DNA from: CAZBQG01 sp964493945
Lineage (GTDB): Bacteria > Pseudomonadota > Alphaproteobacteria > Rhodospirillales > UBA2165
Assembly (NCBI GenBank): GCA_964493945.1
Contig: CAZBQG010000223.1
Location: 1-7,644, forward strand
Direction: 5' to 3'
DNA length: 7,644 nucleotides
The position numbers were made by a program, and so were the translations under genes. Shown here piece after piece: positions 1 to 5,580 of this stretch. Within the stretch, counting starts at the first letter, position 1, and each line of letters opens with the position of its first letter. The notes under the pieces were generated by a model. The model was not told the origin of the DNA and ran no database searches. It saw nothing but the letters and a program-made list of their open reading frames with translations.

Positions 1-29
1 CTAGAGCACTTTCCGGTTAAATGCTCTAG
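1..29. repeat. Dispersed palindromic element, copy 1
   Basis: Perfect 8-bp arms CTAGAGCA (1-8) and TGCTCTAG (22-29) extend to 11 bp (CTAGAGCATTT against AAATGCTCTAG) if one C at position 9 is bulged out, leaving a 6-base loop CCGGTT. A near-identical copy lies at 3784-3809, where 24 of 26 bases match and both differences fall in the loop. The right arm contains the TAG stop of the minus-strand ThDP enzyme (26-28), so the element sits exactly on that gene's 3' end. No T-run follows it in the direction of transcription within the window, so a classical intrinsic terminator cannot be shown. It resembles short palindromes scattered through alphaproteobacterial genomes; that comparison is from memory. 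The window begins exactly at its left arm. Confidence 0.75.
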
Positions 30-1744
30 TCGCGCCCGCCAGCTCCCGTAATCACATTGAGCAAGGCCTGCCTGCCGCCCCGCACTTCTTTTAAGGCCCT
101 GGCGATGGCGCCCGGCAATTCAGCAGGATTCTCGACCCGTTCCCCATAGCCGCCACAGGCCTCGATGGTCTTTTCAAAATGAGGCGAAGGATCAAGGGTG
201 GTGATGGGCAGCCGGTTGGCCTTGGCGGCCGCGCCATCGGGATACATGCCCAGCGTCGCCCGGTGCACGGCGAACCACATATTGTTGTTGGTGATGATGG
301 TCAGCGTCGGCAGCTGTTCCGCATTGCCGACAAAGTGTGCCGCCGTCGGCACACCGAACATGTAAGACCCATCCCCGACGGTGGCGATGACTTCGGCGTC
401 GGGGCGGGCCAGCTTGGCGCCCAGGGCGGCACCCAGGCCGGTGCCCAATCCGCCGGCCAACCCACCGCCGATCAGGGAGCGGGGCTGGGTCAGTTTCATG
501 TGATCGACGGGCACGGCGATTTCATTGACCAATATGGTTTTCTTGGTCATGACGTCATTGAGACAGGCGGCCAGCCAGGCGGGATGGATGGGCGACTGGG
601 TGCGGGCGGTTTTGAGCACCTTGGCCCGGGCGGCGGCGCGGCGTTTGACCTCGGCGCCGATTTTCTTACGCCGCAGGGCGATGGCCTTTTTGCGGCCGCG
701 CAATTTCCCCTTCATGGCTTCGCGCAGCATGGGCATGCCGAGCGCCGAGGCGCCGGCAATGGCCAAATCCGCATTGAAGCCCCGGAACGGAAAATCTGAA
801 TAAAGGGGATCAGTGGACATTTGGATGATCTTGGCGCCGTCCTTGGGACCGGCCATGTTGGGCACCCAGGGCACCTGATTGTCGATCACCAAGATGGCGC
901 CGGCCGCCTGCAACAGGCTGCCAGGTTGGGGACCCAGATTCATGGGATGATCATAGGGAAGATTAAGCCCCATGCCCTGGGCCACGGGAATGGCGTAATC
1001 ATCGGCCAACTGACCTAGGGCGGCGAAGCCTTCCGGCGAGCGCCCGCCATTGGCGGTGATGATCAGGGGCATGTCGGCCTTGGCCAGAATAGACGCCGCC
1101 TGATCGATGGCATCGGCCGAAGGCGCCGCAGCTTGCGCGCCGATCACAGGCGACCGCCTGGGGCTGGAAGCAGGCGCCGCGGCTTCGCCCAGCACTTCGC
1201 GGGGCAAAGACAGATAGACCGGACCCCGGGGCTCGCTCATGGCGATGTCCAGGGCGCGCCCGACCACCTCGTCCACCGGCTGGCCCGAATGCAGTTCGTA
1301 GTCCCATTTGACATGTTCGCGGACGATGCTGTTCTGATCGAAATTCTCCTGGCCCCAATGAATGCCCAGAGAACGCGAGCCCGAAGACCCGGTCTCGGTC
1401 AAGGGCGTGCGCCCGGCTGCCAGCAATGTGGGTATGTTGTCGCGGGACGCATTCATGATGCCGCAAAGGGCATTGGCCGTGCCCACCGTCACATGAACCA
1501 TGACCGCGGCCATTTCACCGGTGGCCCGGTAATATCCGTGAGCCATGGCCATGGCCACATTCTCATGGGGAACGGTGATGAAGGTGGGTGCTTTGCCCCG
1601 GCTTTTGCCTTGGGCCACCAGGGCTTCGACGATAGGCGCGAAATCCGTGCCCCCATTGGCAAAGACATAACGGATGTTGCGGGACGCGAGGGCCGCCAAA
1701 AAGGCTTCGGCCTGGGAGCCGCGGATCGGCTGGATCTTGGACAT
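26..1744 (-). CDS. Thiamine-diphosphate-requiring enzyme, acetolactate synthase-like, substrate unknown
   Basis: This 572-residue protein has the three-domain layout of the acetolactate synthase/benzoylformate decarboxylase superfamily. The N-terminal pyrimidine-binding domain (about 10-185) carries the cofactor-activating glutamate E61 in VPHENVAMAMAHGYYRATG. A central domain spans about 210-340. The C-terminal pyrophosphate domain (about 385-565) has the GDGS motif at 457-460 and the closing NNN at 486-488, the usual Mg-ThDP signature. It should act in the cytoplasm on a 2-oxo acid or related C-C bond. GDGS is followed by YMFG rather than the FQM I expect in true acetolactate synthases, and no small regulatory subunit gene is next to it, so I do not call it ilvB. 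Residues 344-381, between the central and C-terminal domains, are unusually basic. The start is supported by GGGGA six bases upstream of ATG and by a promoter at 1787-1815. It is the downstream gene of a minus-strand pair with the nuclease. Confidence 0.88.
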   Translation of the reverse strand: MSKIQPIRGSQAEAFLAALASRNIRYVFANGGTDFAPIVEALVAQGKSRGKAPTFITVPHENVAMAMAHGYYRATGEMAAVMVHVTVGTANALCGIMNASRDNIPTLLAAGRTPLTETGSSGSRSLGIHWGQENFDQNSIVREHVKWDYELHSGQPVDEVVGRALDIAMSEPRGPVYLSLPREVLGEAAAPASSPRRSPVIGAQAAAPSADAIDQAASILAKADMPLIITANGGRSPEGFAALGQLADDYAIPVAQGMGLNLPYDHPMNLGPQPGSLLQAAGAILVIDNQVPWVPNMAGPKDGAKIIQMSTDPLYSDFPFRGFNADLAIAGASALGMPMLREAMKGKLRGRKKAIALRRKKIGAEVKRRAAARAKVLKTARTQSPIHPAWLAACLNDVMTKKTILVNEIAVPVDHMKLTQPRSLIGGGLAGGLGTGLGAALGAKLARPDAEVIATVGDGSYMFGVPTAAHFVGNAEQLPTLTIITNNNMWFAVHRATLGMYPDGAAAKANRLPITTLDPSPHFEKTIEACGGYGERVENPAELPGAIARALKEVRGGRQALLNVITGAGGRD

Positions 1745-1786
1745 GAAATTTCCCCGGAATTTGTGGCGCTTGAATTAAAGTGCGGG

Positions 1787-1815
1787 ATTATGGGTCAGAT
1801 GCCCCGCCGTCACAA
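1787..1815 (-). promoter_or_regulatory. Probable sigma70-type promoter of the ThDP enzyme gene
   Basis: Read on the minus strand there is TTGTGA (1815-1810, 4 of 6 to TTGACA), a 17-base spacer, and CATAAT (1792-1787, 5 of 6 to TATAAT). Initiation would fall near 1780, giving a leader of about 35 bases with the GGGGA ribosome site at 1755-1751. A short inverted repeat CACA-ATA-TGTG (1811-1821) overlaps the -35 box and could be an operator, though four-base arms are weak evidence. It suggests the enzyme gene can be transcribed independently of the nuclease gene upstream. Confidence 0.45.
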
Positions 1816-1842
1816 TATGTGTTTACGAAAGAATATGGGGGC

Positions 1843-2298
1843 TTAACACCAGCTTTTCCGTTTGCCGCCCTTATAGGCCCGGCCCAGCCCCTTGGACCGA
1901 AACGCTCGACCCACATCCTCACCCGCCTCGGTTTCCAGACGGGCGACCATCCGGCCCGCGAATTTACCGTAATGAATGTCGCGGAGCACCACCGGGCCCT
2001 TGCCGATTTTGTCCTGAACGAACCATCTTGCCGCCCGGGCCAGTTCCTTTTCCCCTTCGCAGCGGCCCTTCAGTTCGGGGGCGTCGATATTGGCCAGGCG
2101 CAGGCGGGTCTCCACTTCCTGGCCGAGCCAGATGCGGGTGCGGATGAGCAGGGTATCCCCGTCCACCACCCGGATGACCCGGGCCCTGATGTGTCCCTTA
2201 AGCTCTCCGCCGGCCTTCACCCCGCCCATTCCAGGTGTAAGCCCAAAAAAGAGCGCGGCGAAAATTAATAGTCGGATGAATTTGAACTGCATAGCCAT
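1843..2298 (-). CDS. Thermonuclease (SNase-like) family protein with N-terminal signal sequence
   Basis: This is a 151-residue protein with a single staphylococcal-nuclease-like OB-fold domain (about 36-145). Visible active-site equivalents are DGDT (46-49, calcium ligand Asp), Arg65 or Arg67 in the TRLRLANIDAPE segment, Asp72 and Glu75 of IDAPE, and Arg116 in YGKFAGRMVAR, so it may well be catalytically competent. The C-terminus ends KRKSWC, like other alphaproteobacterial members I recall. A hydrophobic stretch (RLLIFAALFFGLTPGMGG) followed by VKA-GG at 27-31 looks like a signal peptide or membrane anchor, placing the domain outside the cytoplasm. Two starts compete: ATG at 2298 and a second ATG at 2292. 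The purine-rich AAAGAG lies only 3 bases from the first but 9 from the second, so the 149-residue form may be the real one. The biological role is unknown; nucleic-acid scavenging is a guess. Confidence 0.85.
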   Translation of the reverse strand: MAMQFKFIRLLIFAALFFGLTPGMGGVKAGGELKGHIRARVIRVVDGDTLLIRTRIWLGQEVETRLRLANIDAPELKGRCEGEKELARAARWFVQDKIGKGPVVLRDIHYGKFAGRMVARLETEAGEDVGRAFRSKGLGRAYKGGKRKSWC

Positions 2299-2324
2299 AT
2301 ACTCTTTAATCGAGCATATTAAAA

Positions 2325-2330
2325 ATTATA
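2325..2330 (-). promoter_or_regulatory. Possible -10 box for the nuclease gene
   Basis: A perfect TATAAT reads on the minus strand at 2330-2325, about 27 bases upstream of the nuclease ATG, in an AT-rich stretch. The best -35-like hexamer, TTTACA (2350-2345), is only 14 bases away, which is too short for a standard sigma70 promoter. At 17-18 bases only CGTTTT or TCGTTT is found. An AT-rich region can produce a TATAAT by chance, so this is tentative. Confidence 0.3.
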
Positions 2331-2352
2331 AATGTATTTTTAGGTGTAAAAC

Positions 2353-2373
2353 GAAAAGAGAACAAGTCTTTTC
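2353..2373. promoter_or_regulatory. Inverted repeat in the divergent intergenic region
   Basis: GAAAAGA (2353-2359) and TCTTTTC (2367-2373) form a perfect 7-bp inverted repeat around a 7-base centre. An alternative pairing GAGAA/TTCTC overlaps it at 2358-2375. It lies midway between the divergently transcribed nuclease and rsmB genes, so an operator for one or both is possible. A chance pairing in AT-rich DNA is equally possible. The remainder of 2299-2450 shows no gene and no clear plus-strand promoter. Confidence 0.3.
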
Positions 2374-2450
2374 TCACATTACCAGCCCATAACCCGGTAT
2401 TCTACCAAATTAAGAATAAAAAGTGAACAAATCCTTTTTCCCAACGATAT

Positions 2451-3779
2451 ATGTCAAAAGCCCGGCCTTGCCCAGACTTTGGCCGGCTGCTATGGGGAGT
2501 CATGCCCCGTCAACTAGCCCATGAAGTCCTGGAAGGAATATTCCGCCACAACGAACGTCTGGAGGAATGTTTCGCTGGCCATCCCCGCCTGGCCGGGCTT
2601 GACCGGCGCGACCGTGCCCTGGCCCGCAACATGTTGGGCGTCACCTTGCGCCGGTTGGGCCAGATTGACGCCATCATCGATCATTTCCTGGACCGGCCCC
2701 TGCCCAGAAAGGCGCGGGGCGCGCGCCAGATTCTGCGCCTGGGGGCCTGCCAGATTCTGTTCATGCGCACACCACCCCATGCGGCGGTCGATGAAAGCGT
2801 CGGCCTGGCCGCCGCCATCCCGGCGCTCACCGCTTATAAGGGCCTGATCAATGCCGTCCTGCGCCGGGTGGTGGATAAGGGACCGGGCTTGTTGGCGGGC
2901 CAGGACCCGGGCCGCCTGAACATGGCGCCCTGGTTGTGGCAAAGACTTGAAGCCGCCTATGGCGCCGATGTCTGTAAGCGCATCTCCGCCGCCCATATGG
3001 AGGCACCGCCGCCCCTGGATCTGACGGTCAAGAGCGACGCCGGGGGCTGGGCCGGAAAGCTGGGCGGCAAGCTGCTGATGGGTGACACTGTCCGCCTCTC
3101 CCAGACGGGCCCCATTGAAGAGCTGGCCGGATTTGGTGACGGCGCCTGGTGGGTGCAGGACGGGGCCGCCGCCCTGCCTGCCCGCCTCTTGGGCGAGGTG
3201 TGGGGTAAATCAGTGATCGATATGGGCGCCGCCCCCGGCGGCAAGACCGCTCAACTGGCCTCGGCCGGTGCCCGGGTGACGGCCATTGACCGTTCACCCA
3301 ACCGGCTGGAGCGGCTCCGGGAAAACCTTGCCAGGCTGAAGCTTGAGGCTAATGTCATATGTGCCGATGGGTGCGATTGGCGCCCGGACAGTCCGGCTGA
3401 CATGGTCTTGCTTGATGCGCCCTGCAGTTCCAGCGGCACGGTCCGGCGTCATCCGGACATGCCATGGCGCAAAGGTGCCGGGGAATTTGGCAAGCTGGTC
3501 GAGCTTCAAAAGAAACTGCTGGACGCCGCCGTTCAAATGTTGCGCCCGGGCGGAAGCGTGGTTTTCGCCACCTGTTCCCTGCTGCCCGGAGAAGGGCCGG
3601 CGCTGATCGAGCAATGTCTCAAATCAGGGGCCTTGAAACGCGATCCCATCCGGCGGGCGGAGTTGGGCGGGCGGGGCGAATTTCTCACCACCCAAGGAGA
3701 GCTACGCACCCTGCCCAGCCATCTGCCAGATGAGGGCGGCATGGACGGATTTTTCGCGGTCCGCCTGATACGTTCGTAG
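2451..3779 (+). CDS. rsmB: 16S rRNA (cytosine-5)-methyltransferase RsmB family
   Basis: This 442-residue protein fits the RsmB type: an N-terminal NusB-like RNA-binding domain (about 18-140) followed by a Rossmann-fold methyltransferase domain. Visible motifs are DMGAAPGGKT (257-266, SAM-binding motif I), AID ending at Asp280, DAPCSSSGT (322-330, motif IV with Cys325) and FATCSLLPGEG (372-382, motif VI with Cys375). Both cysteines of the two-cysteine m5C mechanism are present. The C-terminus MDGFFAVRL (431-439) is typical of the family. In E. coli RsmB makes m5C967 of 16S rRNA, acting in the cytoplasm; that target is inferred here. ATG 2451 follows an in-frame stop at 2424 and has no obvious Shine-Dalgarno. 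ATG 2502 (Met18) has GGGGAG only 2 bases before it and also precedes the NusB domain, so the start is uncertain. The downstream heparinase-like gene is a common neighbour in alphaproteobacteria. Confidence 0.93.
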   Translation: MSKARPCPDFGRLLWGVMPRQLAHEVLEGIFRHNERLEECFAGHPRLAGLDRRDRALARNMLGVTLRRLGQIDAIIDHFLDRPLPRKARGARQILRLGACQILFMRTPPHAAVDESVGLAAAIPALTAYKGLINAVLRRVVDKGPGLLAGQDPGRLNMAPWLWQRLEAAYGADVCKRISAAHMEAPPPLDLTVKSDAGGWAGKLGGKLLMGDTVRLSQTGPIEELAGFGDGAWWVQDGAAALPARLLGEVWGKSVIDMGAAPGGKTAQLASAGARVTAIDRSPNRLERLRENLARLKLEANVICADGCDWRPDSPADMVLLDAPCSSSGTVRRHPDMPWRKGAGEFGKLVELQKKLLDAAVQMLRPGGSVVFATCSLLPGEGPALIEQCLKSGALKRDPIRRAELGGRGEFLTTQGELRTLPSHLPDEGGMDGFFAVRLIRS

Positions 3780-3783
3780 CCGC

Positions 3784-3809
3784 AGAGCACTTTCCGGCCA
3801 AATGCTCTA
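3784..3809. repeat. Dispersed palindromic element, copy 2
   Basis: AGAGCA and TGCTCT arms, extended by TTT/AAA past one bulged C, enclose the loop CCGGCC. This copy matches the element at 3-28 except for two loop bases (CC instead of TT). It begins five bases after the rsmB stop codon, so both copies in the window lie at the 3' end of a gene, in opposite orientations relative to the transcript. It is followed by purine-rich sequence, not a T-run, so it is not a standard terminator. It could act in mRNA 3'-end stabilisation or be a passive repeat. Confidence 0.75.
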
Positions 3810-3810
3810 A

Positions 3811-3854
3811 CCAAGAAAGAATAGGACCCATTCTCCAAAGAAAGAACAGGACCC
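3811..3854. repeat. Imperfect direct repeat of about 25-bp period
   Basis: CCAAGAAAGAATAGGACCC (3811-3829) is repeated as CCAAAGAAAGAACAGGACCC (3835-3854), with one inserted A and one T/C change. Short arms AGAAT (3818-3822) and ATTCT (3830-3834) could pair around the first unit. The pair lies directly beside palindrome copy 2 in the rsmB-heparinase gap. I do not recognise it securely; a remnant of a repeat linked to an IS200-like (REP-associated) transposase is one possibility, from memory only. The rest of the gap up to 3909 shows no gene. A short frame without a start (3841-3900, ending TAA) reads through the second unit but has no recognisable product. Confidence 0.65.
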
Positions 3855-3909
3855 TGGCCGCAAGATCGATTACAAGAGGGCGTTGGGACCGGACAGGTAA
3901 AAACCATCA

Positions 3910-5511
3910 ATGATCCTTGGTATCAGGCATCTGTTTTACGCGAGCCGGGTCTACGGCTTTTTGTTGAGGGGCAAGGCGCCGGCCAGCCTTCTGGGCACCG
4001 TGCCGGATTTGTGGCCGGGTGATGCGGCCGTCGGAGCCGGTCTGGTGGAAGGAAATTTCTCCGCCGGTGGTCAACAGTTCCAGTTGAACAATCTGGGTCA
4101 TGAACCGGGCGGCGCCGGCGAGGCCTGGCTAGAAGCCCTCCATGGGTTTGGCTGGCTTGGTCATCTCCGGGCCCAGGGCGGCGATCAGGCCAAACGCCGC
4201 GCCATCGATTTCGTCCAAAGCTGGGCCCAGGCCAACGGAAATTGGCGCGCGCTATCTTGGCGGCCGGATATTCTGGGGGAACGGCTGGCCAATCTTTTGA
4301 TCCATTTCGCCTTCCTCACCTCGGGTGCGGAGGAGGCGTTCAAACAGGCCCTTCTGGCCAGCCTCGGCCACCAGGCCAGGCATCTGGCCCGCACCGCCGG
4401 GCGCGACACGGTTGGTGGGGCGCGTTTGGCCGCGCTCCGGGGATTAATCCATGCCGGTTGCTGCCTGCCCGATGGCGAGCGGAACCTGAACCGCGGGCTT
4501 GCCGATCTGGAGGTGGAAACCATAAGCCAAATCCTGCCCGACGGCGGCCATTATGCCCGCAGCCCCACTCAACAGGCGCGCATTCTGAAGCTTTATGTAG
4601 AGGTCAGGGAAACCCTGGTTGCGGCGCACAGGGAAATCCCCGATTGGCTGACGGTTGTCATCAGCCGCATGGCCATCATGTTGCGCGCTCTGCGCCACGG
4701 CGATGGCGGATTGGCGCTGTTCAACGGAAGCACCGAAGAAGGCGGCGCACTTCTGGATGCCATTCTGGCCAAGGCGGCGGTGCGCGGCCGGGCATTATCC
4801 GCCGCACCCCATGCCGGATTTTACAGACTTGCCGCCGGGCGCACGCTTTTGCTCATGGAGGCAGGCGCACCACCCGGGGCAGGGCAAAACCGCTGGGCCC
4901 ATGCGGGGACCTTGTCTTTTGAACTAAGCAGCGGCAAGGAACGGCTTATCGTCAATTGCGGCGCCAGCACCGGCGATGATCCCCATTGGCGCCATGCCTT
5001 GCGCACCACGGCGGCCCATTCCACTTTGGTGGTCGACGACATCAATTCCAGCCAAATCCTGGACGGGGGCGGCTTCAGCCAGGGTGCCGTGAACGTTACC
5101 GCCAGCCGGCGGGAAATTGACGGCTCGGTCATCGTCGAAACCAGCCATGACGGTTATGAGGAAATTCTGGGTCTGATCCATCGCCGTCTCATCATGCTTG
5201 CTTCCGATGGCGCCGAGGTGCGGGGCGAGGACAATCTGATCGGCACCGGCGGCGAAAGTTACGCCTTGCGTTTTCACCTTCACCCGGGCGTCAAGGCAAA
5301 CCTGCTGAGCGACGGCAAAAGCGTGCTCATGAAATTGCCGCGGGGCGGTGGATGGCGGTTGCAAAGCGCCGATGGCAGCCTGGCAGTTGAGGAAAGCGTT
5401 TATTTCGGAGATGGCGTAGCGCGCCGGAAAAGTCTTCAAATCGTGCTTACCGGCAGCCTGGCGGGGGCGGGGGCGACGGTCAAATGGCATATTAATCGCG
5501 TCGAAAAGTGA
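3910..5511 (+). CDS. Heparinase II/III family protein
   Basis: This is a 533-residue protein. Residues 1-280 look like the alpha-helical N-terminal part seen beside rsmB in alphaproteobacteria, including LWPGDA (34-39) and DGGHYARSPT (211-220). Residues about 295-530 match the beta-rich heparinase II/III C-terminal region: WAHAGTLSFELSSGKERLIV (329-348) leading into NCG (349-351), AAHSTL (368-373) and IHRRLI (423-428). Characterised relatives cleave uronic-acid polysaccharides by beta-elimination; the substrate here is unknown. No N-terminal signal peptide is visible (MILGIRHLFYASRVYGFLLR is basic and amphipathic), so it would be cytoplasmic unless it leaves by another route. The RSPTQQ segment lacks the Tyr-His that I remember from secreted family members. 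ATG 3910 is the first start after the in-frame TAA at 3898; AGG lies 12 bases upstream, a rather long spacing. It probably shares a transcript with rsmB, though 130 bp of repeats separates them. Confidence 0.88.
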   Translation: MILGIRHLFYASRVYGFLLRGKAPASLLGTVPDLWPGDAAVGAGLVEGNFSAGGQQFQLNNLGHEPGGAGEAWLEALHGFGWLGHLRAQGGDQAKRRAIDFVQSWAQANGNWRALSWRPDILGERLANLLIHFAFLTSGAEEAFKQALLASLGHQARHLARTAGRDTVGGARLAALRGLIHAGCCLPDGERNLNRGLADLEVETISQILPDGGHYARSPTQQARILKLYVEVRETLVAAHREIPDWLTVVISRMAIMLRALRHGDGGLALFNGSTEEGGALLDAILAKAAVRGRALSAAPHAGFYRLAAGRTLLLMEAGAPPGAGQNRWAHAGTLSFELSSGKERLIVNCGASTGDDPHWRHALRTTAAHSTLVVDDINSSQILDGGGFSQGAVNVTASRREIDGSVIVETSHDGYEEILGLIHRRLIMLASDGAEVRGEDNLIGTGGESYALRFHLHPGVKANLLSDGKSVLMKLPRGGGWRLQSADGSLAVEESVYFGDGVARRKSLQIVLTGSLAGAGATVKWHINRVEK

Positions 5512-5580
5512 ATTTCCATCCAAACCCGGCTATAGTCCGGCCAATTATTTTAGATCATCATTCTGAGAGGGAAATCCCGC
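5512..5580 (+). other. Short intergenic spacer before the UDP-sugar dehydrogenase
   Basis: The 69 bases contain CCGG-CTATAGT-CCGG (5526-5540), a 4-bp stem that includes a TATAGT hexamer, followed by an AT-rich stretch and the strong ribosome site GAGAGGGA (5565-5572). TATAGT could serve as a -10 box, but no matching -35 hexamer is seen 16-18 bases upstream. The weak hairpin and following ATTATTTT are insufficient to call a terminator. Read-through from the heparinase-like gene is the simplest reading. Confidence 0.3.

Noticed and set aside
179..799. Long plus-strand open frame opposite the ThDP enzyme gene
   Set aside because: It lies wholly within a gene with full domain motifs on the other strand; its product is low-complexity Gly/Arg/Gln-rich with no family features, as expected of an antisense frame in GC-rich DNA. 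The same holds for 1133-1846 plus.
26..1744. Calling the ThDP enzyme IlvB or a named decarboxylase
   Set aside because: ThDP motifs are clear but substrate-determining residues and pathway context are not, and no small subunit gene is adjacent.
1780..2268. Plus-strand open frame of 162 codons across the nuclease gene
   Set aside because: The minus strand encodes clear nuclease active-site motifs here; the plus-strand product has no recognisable feature.
3784..3809. Intrinsic terminator of rsmB
   Set aside because: The hairpin is real but is followed by purine-rich sequence, not a T-run, so factor-independent termination is not supported.
1..3854. CRISPR array from the repeated units
   Set aside because: There are only two palindrome copies, 3.8 kb apart, and one 25-bp direct pair with a spacer of a few bases; no array and no cas genes.
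5569..5578. GGGAAATCCC before the dehydrogenase as an operator
   Set aside because: It has GGGA/TCCC arms around only two bases and coincides with the ribosome site; probably chance.
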